Both the position numbers and the translations under genes were made by a program. The notes below the pieces were generated by a model. That model saw only the letters and a program-made list of their open reading frames with translations. It was not told the origin of the DNA and made no database searches. Shown here one piece after another: positions 44,901 through 56,600 of a DNA stretch of 58,000 nucleotides; the stretch's first letter is position 1, and every line of letters starts with the position of its first letter. The stretch comes from Cryptomeria japonica (lineage: Eukaryota > Streptophyta > Pinopsida > Cupressales > Cupressaceae): contig NC_081414.1 in assembly GCF_030272615.1 (NCBI RefSeq), positions 525,927,137-525,985,136 on the forward strand, in the 5' to 3' direction.

Positions 44901-45275
44901 TGTGATCATGTAGGGTTTGTCAAGCCAGATGAATTCTTTGTGGATTCTATTTAATACAATTTATACCATCTCCTCCTCTTTCAACCAAGGAAAATCACTC
45001 CATACATCCAATTTCTTCTCTTGCAAAATGACATATTCAGGTCTTAGCACAACCTCACTAATTGCCATGTTTTTATCTTTGAATTCCATTATCTTCATGT
45101 GATTGTACTCCTCCATGTGATCATGAATGTAAATGTGCACATCCTCTGAGTGAATTACATTATTGGGTACATAAGAGAATGCACCAATGATATCATTTGC
45201 ACTTGATTTGTATGAACTCATCTTGAAAATTGGTCAGGGTTTATCCACCACATCGATAACCCTAGGAGTAGCCAT
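41950..45275 (-). pseudogene. Element C cargo frame (uncharacterised; replaces pol)
   Basis: The ATG at 45275 opens MATPRVIDVVDKP, a stop, then an 86-codon open part (44961-45221) with SANDIIGAFSYVPNNVIH and YIHDHMEEYNHMKIMEF. A second open part (44715-44909) holds ITKEAIRDAIVLYSIGDVP and DLGARYAAMGIVYKV. Then come a decayed stretch, a basic patch (KKRDKGKENL) beside acidic residues, and later EAIGLYKYCLKWLDST. Landmarks match A's cargo in order. C's copy is longer (about 1100 codons) than A's, which has lost middle parts. No enzyme motif is visible; regular helices and a basic/acidic region are all that can be said. It could be an accessory gag-like or captured plant domain. Confidence 0.6.
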
Positions 45276-45829
45276 TACCAACCTTCAAAGTTTAGAGTTT
45301 GCTGAAAATACAAAAAAATACTTGAATACCGACGACTAGGGTTTGCACAAAAGATCACACTTGCAATTTCTTCTTCTCTCCAAAGCTCTTCAATCACTTG
45401 TATGCATCTAATGAGATCAATAAATGATCAAGTATAATGTATATACAACTCTAATCTATGTTGAGAATCCGACATTAAATGCACTTCATCATTGGTAGCT
45501 TTTTACTCTTCTATCAAATAATAACATGTAAAACTCTTTGGAGTCCTCCTCAAGTGAACCATCTGCTCTAAAAAAGACATCAACTAACTCAACTTCATCA
45601 AACCATCATGTCCATAGCTTCTATAATCATCATGCTAACCATTTCAGTATCTGTGCATCACAGGGGGTTGTATAAATTCTACAAATAAAGCTCCTCCCTA
45701 GGCAACAATTTATCATTTAGTTTTTAGAAGAACCATATGCATCATCCTAGGATATAGAAACCTTACGTTTCTTCATTTTCTTCCTTCTTATCGCCTAATT
45801 TCTTCACCCATGACTTCTAAATTTCCTTT

Positions 45830-46976
45830 CTTTGTTGTTCTATATCAATATTCTTCTATGGGATATAAGTTCTTTTATTCTTTCCCCTACAAACTCTAGC
45901 ACTATGTCCTTGTTTATTGAAATTATAATAGGTAGGACAATGTGGACCATTTCCATTCCTTACACCAAATCTACATTCAATAGCCCTGTGCCCAAAGTTG
46001 TTTCATGTATAACAACAACCATTGAAAGATTGATAACTTTAGCATTGTTTGTATTCATGAAACCATTCTCAACATTGTTGTATCCAAATTTGTTGCAAGC
46101 ATAGAATTGACCATTAAATGGTGGGGGTCTTCAGGACCTAAATGAATTCTAATTCATCTTGCTTCTACATTCAATATCTCTATGTCCAAACTTATTACAG
46201 GACAAATAATTACCATTAAAAGGTTGGGAATACCTGGTTGGTGAAGGTTGATTTGGGACTAACCTCTTGAGATTCTTCTTCTTGTTCTATACTAGAGTGA
46301 AATTGTTCTGCGTATCTGCAGTCTTCTTGGATTCATCTTGTACCTTCTCTTTCCTTTTTTTTTTGTTTTAGAACACTCTCCCTTTTTCAGAGCCAAGACC
46401 ACCCTTGTCCTTAGGTGATTTTTACACATTGAGCATTTCATTAAGTGTTTCACTCATACCTTTGATTCTCAATCCCTTTTCAATTTGTTCTTTTGCATCC
46501 TTCAACTTATTTCTTAAGGCAACAACTTCTTCCTCAAGCTTTGTGCTTTCAACAAATTTGTTGTGTAGCTTGGTTTCTAAACAATCAACAATCTTCTTTC
46601 CCTCTTCAATTTGAATATTCAAATTGATAATATCATCTTCTGCCTTCTTAAGCTTATCACCATATTTTTTGCTTCCTTCTTTTTCATCTTTCAATTTTCC
46701 AATTTCTTCTTTATCCATCTTGAGTTTGTCTTTGCTTTCACTATTTTCTGCAATCTAAGTCTTTAACCTAGCAATCAATCTTTCTATTTTTGTAAGCATA
46801 TCCTGATTATTTTTGCAATGAGCTCTAACATCATCCAAATCATCAAGAGAAACTCTAAGTTCTCATTCAAGATCTATTTGTCCATCAGTAGGATCAACAT
46901 CCCATCCTTCAGGTTCCATACCATCCAAATCTATTTCCAAACTAAACTTCTTATTTAGGCCTGCTTTGGATCCCAT
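45830..46976 (-). pseudogene. Element C gag-like gene
   Basis: The ATG at 46976 opens MGSKAGLNKKFSLEIDLDG, an acidic start like that of A. A coiled coil follows (46422-46718; KLEEEVVALRNKLKDAKE aligns with A's KLEEEVTNLKRELEDAKD). Knuckles at about 46080-46230 are YLSCNKFGHRDIEC (first Cys lost) and YACNKFGYNNVEN (His and last Cys lost). Several stops are present. Coiled coil plus serial knuckles is the Sirevirus gag C-terminal pattern. Role: RNA packaging, inferred. Confidence 0.7.
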
Positions 46977-47029
46977 GTGTTCAAATGCAGGATCTACCTC
47001 AGTTGTTAAACTATTGCTTTCGACACCTA

Positions 47030-47041
47030 GCTCTAATACCA
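47030..47041 (-). promoter_or_regulatory. Element C primer-binding site (one base decayed)
   Basis: The minus strand reads TGGTATTAGAGC where elements A, B, E and F have TGGTATCAGAGC; two bases follow the LTR end. Confidence 0.75.
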
Positions 47042-47043
47042 AT

Positions 47044-48710
47044 TGTTGAACACACCAGATGATGAGAGGTGAATCAATATACACTAAAATTTATTTATTT
47101 ATTAACTCTTAAAACATCATATTCAGATATGCAAAAATAAAGAGTATTATAGAGAAATCATCACTCAAGGACACCAAGACTTTTACGTGGAAAACCCAAT
47201 GAGGGAAAAACCACAGTGAGGATCAACTCACAATATATATGAAACAAGTGTTACAATGTCGATTTTAGGCACACTGCCAAGGAAGCTCACTACTACTTAG
47301 ACTTACAAGCTAAGGTGCATTGCCCTAGGGCAAGATACAATGACTTGCAGGCTCAAGATCACTCCTCCAATGCAAGATGGAATATCACAACATATCACAA
47401 CATTACAATGAATTGCACAAGGTGAACTATTGTACAAGAAGCATCTCAAAATGCAAATCTAGTGTAGTCCTCTTTGAGGCTCAAATCTAAATCAATCACA
47501 CTGACTTCACACACTTCATAAACTTCACAAACTCTCACATCTCCAAAGGAAAATATTTGCAAATTAAATTTTCTACAACAAACGCACCATTCTCAAACGA
47601 TTTGTCCCTTATATACCCTTCATAGCATCCAAAAATATCTATTAGGTCAACCTAATAGAACCCAATAAGTGAAACATGTGATAGGGCATAAGTCACCTCT
47701 AAACATAATGCATAATCAAAACATAGGTTGTGGATCAACCCAGTTCATAGTTGACCTGAACAAGATGATAACACACATCCAAGACATCCATTAACCCAAA
47801 TAGAATAGGTTAGGATCAACTATAATCAACGAAACATGCTAGGTCGACTTCAAACATTAAAATCGCATATCAAAAATTGATCCCAACACAAAGTAACATC
47901 CAAAACATAATGCATATCACCAAGGAAGACATGTGACCCATAGACAACCATTCTCCATTCGTGATAATGCTCAAGAAGTGAATCACTAATTAGTCAAACA
48001 TTGTGTACACCCAAACAACAAAATGCAAGAAATTATTCACTAATTCACAAATAGACCTAAAATTCTTCTCATATATCCAATTCACTATCCATACCATGTC
48101 CCCAAATTTGCACGATCATATCTATCAAAGAAGGAGAATGCAAAGAATTCTTCTGATTGGCCTAAAGTTGTTCCTCTGTCAAACTGGGACCAAAGCATCA
48201 AACACTTATAACTTTTTCTTTAGGAAATCAAATCAACTGAAAACTAAATAGTACACATATAAGACATTACCAAATGTACCTCCAAATATGCACAAAAAAA
48301 GAGTGCAATGAGATAGAATGCAGAGCAAAACACCGACCCACAAACATAAAGAAACTCACTGTCTCAATATTTAGTCATTTTCTCAAAATTACAGTCATGA
48401 AACTAAACCATGACATAATCAAGATATCTCCAATCATGCAACCTTCAAACAAAGTGTCCCCATCATGAACATAAGTTATACCATGAGAATCCATACATAC
48501 CATGGACTTTAGACTAACTTTTGCGTCAATGACCAACTTGTCAAAGCATCTTCAATATCAAAATGTCTCCAACATGCTACCATCTAGTATACCAATACAT
48601 AACATATTCTCCATCTATCCAAACTATGTGACAACACATATTGTCAGACGTCATTGTTGACATCAATGACAACATACATTACCAATCATTCTTTCAACAA
48701 GTCTCCAACA
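47044..48710 (-). repeat. Element C 5' LTR (1667 bp)
   Basis: Its outer 420 bases match 41160-41664. It carries the TGTTGTCATTGATGTCAA motif near its start (48642-48663) and the GTGG...CCC...GGG...CCAC hairpin motif at 47187-47214 (plus-strand coordinates) near its end. Confidence 0.8.
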
Positions 48711-49045
48711 CTTTCTTCTTTAATGCTAGGGTGCTTTCACTTTCAAAAATCCTAAGCTTCTTAATGCTAGGGTGATTTCATGTTAAAAAATACTAACCTT
48801 CTTTAATGCTAGGGTGCTTTCACTTTTAAAAATCCTAACCTTCTCTAATGTAGAGTGCTCTCACTTTAAAAAATCGTAACCTTGCTAGAGTGCTCCCACT
48901 TTAAATAATCTTGACCTTTTTTAGTGCTAGGTGCTTTGACTTTCAAAATCCTAACTTTTTTTAAAGTTAGGGTGCTCTCACTTTCAAAAATCCTAACCTT
49001 CTTTAATGCTAGGGTGCTCTCATATTTGAAAATCCTAACCTTCTT
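48711..49045 (+). repeat. Minisatellite, about 7-8 copies of a roughly 45-base unit
   Basis: The unit runs CTTTAATGCTAGGGTGCTTT followed by CACTTTCAAAAATCCTAACC. Copies vary in length and sequence. The array starts exactly where element C's LTR ends. Confidence 0.85.
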
Positions 49046-50790
49046 GTCTATTGATCATTTAAAAGAGAAATAAGCTTTCATAACTACTTCACAATCATTG
49101 TCTACCTCCTTATTGCATGCACCAAAATAAGAGCTTTGAAACAACATTGAGTACCCATCGAACCACAAAAGATAGAGAAATTTTGTCAGAATTATAGAAC
49201 TAGAGATGCATAATGTGTTGGATGTGAAGTTTGACTATTCATTTAATCTACCATTCTTTGTCCCCTCATTTTATCTTTACGACTATTGTATATATATGAG
49301 GACACAACCTTATGTATGCAACTACAATGAATAATAATGATTAGTGCCTTGTTTTCCTATGGATGTAGCCAAATTGTTGAACCACATTAAATTCTCATGT
49401 ATATGTATGTATTTGGTAGGTCAAATTAGGGTTTCATCAATTAAGATAATAAAACCACTAATCTCACCTAATGGACCATTACATTAAAAAGATGGGTGAA
49501 TCCAATAGATATAGCCACAATTAAATTAGGAAAAGAGCTGAAATAATAATTAAATTCACTTGGATGTTTGCCTCCCCCTTTTGAGTTGAAATTGGATTAG
49601 TATTGTAGAGTTTAGGATGAAGCAATGAATAGTTGAAATGGAATAGTAATAACATACCGTTATAGCTATCAGATAGATCCACAAATAGGGATTTGAGTAG
49701 AAGAATAAGATCAAAACCTGTTCTTGAAATTTTAGGTTGAATTGTCAGGACCGGGATGTTAGGTCACCTTGGTCCTTTAAGTCTAAGATAGGGAAATGAG
49801 ATATTTTCTAGATCAGGGAGACGCACTAGATTTCAGGCAAATTTTTTGAGACCGGGATGGTAGGTCACCCTGGTCTTCTGCTTTTCACTCTATTGAAATG
49901 TGAACTTGTTCGTCATCATCAACTCTATCAAAATCTCTAATTACAGCTCCTGAGTCAATTCCCTACACACAAAAAGAGAGGAAAATGGGTTGTGGATATG
50001 GGTTTGCCTCAGGTCAAATCCCGATTTAGGAATTAACCTTGAATGGAATAATGTAAATACTAAAGTAAATGCTAAGAGATATACCTCAGATCGATAATGG
50101 TTGATAAGAAGATTGATGATGTAATGCTCTTTTGATATGATCACAAATGTTGAATGTAATAACATGACAAACACATGAACATAAAATACCTAATCAAACA
50201 CACATGCTTGCATGAAGATTGATGCAAATTTTCTCCATGATGCTTGAAGGATATGGTGGGATGAAATGTTGTCCTGAATGCTTGAGAATGCTTAATCACA
50301 TATTTGTGAATGTTATGAATGGTGAATGGAGTATTACATCTAAAATGAATTGATAGGATGTCTTTATATAGGGTTCCCTAGGTAAATTACTGATTAGGCC
50401 AACCTCGAATGGTCACATTGAGGCACAGGGACCAAAATCCATCGAGTAGGGGGAGAGCCCGCCCATATTTAAAATAGGTCCTGATTAAGGAGGACCAGGA
50501 CACCAGGGCGCCATAGTGCAAACAAGGGTTCCACAATGCCATTGTCCTTCAAAAGTAGGATAATAAGCCATTAAACACAAGGGATATAGCCCTAATATGG
50601 GGTCCAATCATCCATGTATGCAAGTGACATCAGGTTTGGAGTAAAAGGGTCCAAAACGGGCCTAGGGGGAATGGAGATGGGACGTGCTAAATTAGGAGCA
50701 CAAACATGAGGTGTGAATTTTACTAGTTACAATTTACGATCCTACAATGTATAATTTATGGGTTCTCAATCTATTTTATTACTTAATAAT
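49046..50790. other. Unassigned; possible decayed LTR
   Basis: No gene. Two copies of a short motif (GACCGGGATGNTAGGTCACC, then TGGTC) occur at 49749-49773 and 49850-49874; its ends GACC/GGTC are inverted. A stretch near 50010 (TTGCCTCAGGTCAAATCCC) resembles part of element D's LTR. The decayed primer site at 50791 suggests this region ends in an old LTR, but no start or partner was found. Confidence 0.35.
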
Positions 50791-50802
50791 TAGTATCAAA
50801 AC
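50791..50802 (+). promoter_or_regulatory. Possible decayed primer-binding site
   Basis: TAGTATCAAAAC differs from TGGTATCAGAGC at three positions, all G-to-A. It is followed by an ATG-containing, Lys-rich stretch (from about 50817; MSKLKREGGIRIRK), as expected for an old retroelement, but nothing more can be read. Confidence 0.3.
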
Positions 50803-52046
50803 TTGTGAAATGTAGGATGAGCAAGTTAAAGAGGGAAGGAGGAATAAGGATAAGGAAGACAATAGTTATGCCCAAGGCAATGCTTCCATCTCCTTCAATG
50901 GTATTCAACAAGGTGTAACTAATCCGACATCAAAGGAATCATCAAGGAATTTGTCAAAGCCCACCACTATTCAGTAAAGCAAATGGAAGGAGAAAAATTA
51001 TGAAATACAAAGGAATTAATTGGAGTCCAAAATAAGAAAGAGAAAAAAATGTAAAAATCAAAGTAAAAAGAAGAAATTTGAAGGATCTTTTTGACTACTG
51101 GATGGTCAGATTCTTTTGATGTTGCAGAGGCCTCAAAATGGGTACCTTATTGATAGACTCCAAAGGCCTACAAGGCCTAGTTTTCTCTAGATGTTTTTTT
51201 CTTTTTTTTTCTTTTGAAGGGTTTTGAAAAGAAGAGACAAGAAGGAGCGAGTGAGTCAAAAGGGAGATCGATCATTCATTCATTCATTCATCATGTGGTA
51301 TATGTACTCTATTGAGGAAAAGGTATTTCGTCTTCAATATTACCTTACAAGAGGAATTTCTCAAGTTGGTTGAATATTTTAGCTTAGGATGTCGAGGAGA
51401 ATATATACAACTTTGCTAAGAAGGGTTTGACATAATCACAAATTGGTACATAATTCTTTGTGACTCCCATGGGATTGCTCAGGTGAACAGCGTGACAAGC
51501 AGTAAAATATTGTGAATTATAAAAGCATATGGACTTTCACTATAAATACCAAAGGATAAGAAAGAGTACCCTCCAAGACATAATGGCAAAGAAAAAGGAA
51601 GACGAGGATTGGTAGTGTTGATGTTGGTCATCATTTTTGTGTTGTTCCTCACAATGCTTTGATCTAGATCTTTGCCTACAACTAAACATGTTAACTCTCA
51701 AAATAGATCTAATGAAATGGATGGAGTATGGTTGAATTAGAGCATAATACATGAAATTAAGTAAAGGGGCATCCATTATACTCGAGAGACAAAGGCACGA
51801 GACAAAGGGTTCTCCCAAAAAAGACTAGAAAAGGAACCCTTTAAATTTAGGAGTGGCAATCTGCAAAAAAATGTTTAGAAAGATATAAAATGGCAAGAGT
51901 ATAAATAAATTTTTATTATCTTGTGATAAAAGAAATATGTGTGCAGAGGGAAAAGGGGAGTCTTGAGATACAAGGAAGGAAAATGGCATGGGTGTAAAAC
52001 TAAGATGATGATAGGGTAGAGTGATGGGCCACAATCATTGGTGGTT
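50803..52046 (+). other. Unassigned, possibly internal sequence of an old retroelement
   Basis: Purine-rich and then ordinary sequence with scattered short frames and many stops. It includes a CATT repeat at about 51272-51291. No family was recognised. Confidence 0.3.
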
Positions 52047-52051
52047 ATTGC

Positions 52052-53568
52052 TGTTGGCATATGTGCAGAATATGTTGACATGATGATATTGTGTTGTCAT
52101 TGATGTCAATATGCTGAAAGAATGAATCGGTAATATACTCAAGAGAGAATCGGTAATATGCTGAAAGAGAACCGGTAATATGCTGAAGAGTGAACCGGTA
52201 ACATGATGAAGAGTGAACAAGATTATTGAAGTTAAGCAACTGGCAAAGTGAACCGGTATAATGATGAGAACCGATATATGTGTTAAAGGTGAAGCGGTTT
52301 AATATGGTATGACTACCAATTGGTAGTCTCAGCTTCAGGGTTTCCGGTTGAAGTGTTTTGAGCTTGTGTGTTTCAATCGATGGCATTGTGTGATCAGTTA
52401 GCATTGTAATGGAGGTCAGATCGTGTCGCCACGTCAACCTTGTGTGCGTAAAGGATCTTGCATGAAGGAGATTGATCCTATCTACCTCAGGAATGTGTGA
52501 AGTCTCTACAAATGTTGGAGAATGCATGATGGGTTATCACCTCCAAGAAGCGGTGATGAACAAATGATGGAGAACGTCTTGAGATCTATTCAAGACCATT
52601 GTATTCAAATGCAAAAAGTGTTCAATGGTCAGGATTGAACCAACTGAATCAATCAACCTAAATGTTTAGGGTTTAGGGTTTATGCTACCGACCTATCTAT
52701 TTCCTATAAGGTCGATGTTGTGTTTCATGTTGAAGTTGTTGGCAAATTTTGTCTGTGTATCTATGTGTAGAGATACGTGATTCTTGCCAGACCAGTTGAG
52801 AGGATTGATACCTGCATAGTGTGTGTGCAGAAGGAAGGAACTAAAGCGGATCTGCATTGGCCTTGAGTGCTACTACTAGATCGTTGTGATACCTGTTGAT
52901 CTTTAACCACTTCAACAGTTGGAAAATCCCTTAACAGGGTAGCTTTAACCAGCTTGTTGTAAATCCTTTAATAGGGTGACTCAAAGCCATTGAGTTCATA
53001 AAATCCTCTAACAAGATAACCTCTAACAGGGTTTAACCCTTAACCAGGTATTTTAGCCATCCCTTAACCGGGTGATCCCTAACAGGATCGGTTCCTAATA
53101 GAACCTGTTGTAACAGTCTTTAACCAGACTAGGCTCCTAACAAGCGGACTTCTAAAGAGTTCAAAAACAGCTTGTGGGTATTCATCCCCACCGTGGTTTT
53201 TCCCAGTTGGGTTTCCACGTGAAAAAATATGTGTGTCATGTGTGATGCCTCTTTCATGTGATGTTTTGTTATTTCTTGTTTAGTGGTAAATCATTGTATC
53301 TCTGATGATAGATTATCTGTTCAAGCATAAGGACAAAGTGGAAATGAGGGAGTAGTTTGTATGGAAAGCTAGGAAGATTGACTGGTTCATGTCTTTCACA
53401 GTTGCACTGTGTTTAACCAGTAATAATCTGGTTCGGACCGGTGTTAGGGATTGCCAGTAGTTTACAATCCGCAATCAAACCGATTAAGGAAAAGTTTTTG
53501 CGCCTGTATTGATTCACCCCCCCCTCTCAGTACCAGTTTGGTACTCACTATTCATCATTGAGTTATCA
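52052..53568 (+). repeat. Element F 5' LTR (1517 bp)
   Basis: Begins TGTTGGCATATGTGCAGAAT and holds TTGTCATTGATGTCAA (52093-52110). It has a tandem array of about four 21-base units (GAACCGGTAATATGCTGAAG type, 52123-52212), a second region of repeated CTTAACAGGGT/TTAACCAGG motifs (about 52925-53130), and the GTGG...CCAC hairpin motif (53193-53218). Confidence 0.85.
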
Positions 53569-53570
53569 AT

Positions 53571-53582
53571 TGGTATCAGAGC
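53571..53582 (+). promoter_or_regulatory. Element F primer-binding site
   Basis: TGGTATCAGAGC, two bases after the LTR end. Confidence 0.85.
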
Positions 53583-53639
53583 GTCCTCCAGGTCCTCCAT
53601 GTTGTAAGCTTAACCGCTTGAGGGAAAGATCCTATTGTA

Positions 53640-56600
53640 ATGATGAAGAGGGAAGGTCCAAAGTTCAACAGAGATAATTTTAAAATATGGAAAGACAGAA
53701 TGAAGACATACATCAGAAGCATGGGTTCTCAGCACTGGAGCTATGTTGAAAATGCCTATGCCATTCCTACCGGTACTCTCACCTATGATCAAAAGAGAGA
53801 GATCTAGGAGAATGGGCAAGTCATGGAAGCCCTAATCAATAGCTTATCTGACATTGAGTTTATCGATGTCCAAGATAAAGAAAATCCCAAAGAAGTATGG
53901 GATACTCTTGAGAATATCTATGGTGGTGATGAGCATGTAAAACAAGCTAAGGAAGAAAGCCTTAGAGGGAAGTTTGAAGACATGCAGATGGTTGAAGGTG
54001 AGACCATTCAACGATATGGAATAAGAATCAAGACTATTGTTGGAGACATCAAGAGTGCAGGAGGGAAAATGGAAGATTCTACTATTATTAGTAAAGTCCT
54101 GAGGTCCTTATTACCAGTCTATGCAATAAGGGTTGATGCTATTGAGGTGTTGAGATCAATAGACAAGACTAAGGTATCCCTAGACTCCATCATTGCAAAA
54201 TTAATAGCCTTTGAGCTAAATAGTTTTGATGGCAGTGTTTAGAAGACTGAATCAACTTTTAGAGCATCTGCTACCATCCAGAAAAGGAAAAGAAGCAAGC
54301 ACCAGCGGTGAACCAAGACAGACTAGAGAAATGGATGATGAGGAGATTTTGATGGAATTTGAAGCTCTTCTTGCCAAGAGACTTCCTAAGGGAACCGACA
54401 AATACAGAGGTAAGCTTCCTTTGAAATGCTTCTCTTGTAACCAGATAGGACACATCACTATAAACTGTCCTAATGGTGACAACAAGGACAAAGCGGAAAG
54501 GTTCAAGAAATTCAAAGGAGGAAACCAGAGAAACTGTTTTGTAGCAATTGATGAAGGTGTCACAGATGAGGAATCTAAAGATGAAGAAAATGGAGATATT
54601 GTGTTTGTTGCAGTCAAGGAGGATGTGTCAGACAAGAAGGCTCTTGTCTCCCGCTTTGATAATTCCAATGAGTGGATTATTGACAGTGGTTGTTCTCACC
54701 ATATGACTGGTGACCAAAGCAAGTTTATATCTCTGGAAGAGTATGATGGTGGTGTGGTTCGCTTTGGTAATGATGCACCATGTATGGTCAAAGGCAGAGG
54801 GTCCATCTCTCTAAATGGAAAGAGCAATGCTGACAATGTGTATTGGGTGGAAGGTCTCAGACACAATCTATTGAGTGTTGCCCAGCTGAATGACAGTGGA
54901 CTCACTTTGGAATTCAAAAATGGAGTGTGCAAAATCAAAGGAAAGAATGGTGAACTGATGGCCACTGGTATGCAGACCAAAGGTAACTTATTTCAGCTGA
55001 ATGCAAATATAAGTACATGTCTTATGGCTAAGTTTGATGATAGCTGGATATGGCATAGGAGACTCTGCCATGTAAACTTTGATAACATAGTAAAGACCAG
55101 TAAGATCAAGGCAGTTAGAGGACTGTCGATGCTAAGCAAACTGGAAAATCCTTTGTGCAGAGAATGTCAACTGGGGAAAATGTCTTCCTTAACCTTCAAA
55201 GGTAAATCTTTCATTGCTGACAACTTACTTGATCTTGTGCATACTGATTTGTGTGGTCTTATGAAAACTAGGAGTGTGCAGGCGGATAGGTATTTTATGA
55301 TTCTTACAGATGATTGCTCAAGAATGATGTGGGTCACATTCTTGAAGGACAAGTCTGAAGCCTTTGGAAAGTTCAAAGCTTTCAAAGCACTGGTAGAAAA
55401 GGAAAGTGGTAGAATAATCAAATGCCTTAGAACTGATCAAGGAGGGGAATTCACTTCCAGTGAATTCAACAAATATTGTGAAGAAAATGGCATCAAGAGG
55501 CAACTGTCTGCCCCCCGGACTCCATAGCAGAATGACCTAGCAGAGAGAAACAATCGGACTATGGTTGAAGCGGCTAGAACTATGTTGATCCAAGGAAAGG
55601 TCGCTCACACCTTTTGGAGAGAAGCGGTGAGCACTGCTGTCTACACAATGAACCAGGTACTCATCAAGAAGGGAAAGGATAAGACTCCTTATGAGTACTG
55701 GACCGATAAGACACCAGTGGTAAGCTACTTCAGAGTATTTGGAAGTAAATGTTATATCAAGAGGAGTGAACATCAGGGCAAGTTTGATGCTAAATGTGAT
55801 GAGGGAATATTCCTAGGATATTCCACAAAAAGTAAAGCTCTCAAATGTTTCAATAATAGGACTCAGATAATTGTTGAAAGCATAAATGTTAGGGTTGATG
55901 AAAACTCTGAGAAATCGAAGGGAATCGATAGTAAGCAAGTAGGAGATGAACCGGTAGTAACTTTCTGGGAGCAAGAGGAATATGTTAAGATTATACCTAG
56001 GTATGTCAAACTCAATCATGATCCAAAGCAGATCATAGGAGACAAAGATGCAGGAATTCTTATAAGAAGAAAGGTCAGAGAAAGCTCATGTATGATCTCT
56101 GAATTTGAGCCTAAATCATTCAAAGAGGCACATAAAGATGAAGACTGGATCAAGGCAATGGAGGAGGAACTTGACCAGATAGAAAAGAATGGTACATGGT
56201 CTTTGGTACCCAGACCGGAGCATAAAAATGTCATTGGAACCGAATGGGTTTTCAGAAATAAGCTAAATGAGGATGGCACAGTGGTAAGGAACAAAGCCAG
56301 ACTAGTATGTAAAGGATATGCTCAAGAAGAAGGAGAAGACTATGGAGAAACTTTTGCTCCAGTAGCAAGATTGGAAGGAGTTCGTATGCTTCTTGCATAT
56401 GCAACTTTTAAAGGATTCAAGGTATACCAAATGGATGTAAAATCTACATTTTCAAATGGAATACTTGAAGAGGAGGTGTATATAGAGCAACCAGATGGGT
56501 TTTCCCTATCAAAAGACAATGACATGGTGTGTAGGATACATAAAGCCTTGTATGGACTGAAGCAGGCACCAAGAGCATGGTATGAACGCATGCATTTCCA

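Larger units (their letters stand above)
41160..48710 (-). mobile_element. Element C: pol-less Sirevirus-like element, relative of A
   Basis: The 5' LTR (47044-48710) starts, on the minus strand, TGTTGGAGACTTGTTG. The primer site reads GGTATTAGAGC (one C-to-T change). Inside are a coiled-coil and zinc-knuckle gag-like gene and a cargo frame colinear with that of element A; no pol motif is seen. Several purine tracts precede a 3' LTR cut to about 505 bp (41160-41664), so no TSD can be checked at that end. A and C share protein-level order but little DNA identity, so they are separate subfamilies. Confidence 0.75.

Noticed and set aside
49744-50746. Candidate solo LTR from TGTCAGGACCGGG to CCTACA
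   Set aside because: The flanking five bases do not match and no internal LTR landmarks support these ends.
54252-54668. 138-codon minus-strand frame
   Set aside because: Shadow of the knuckle region of element F's polyprotein.
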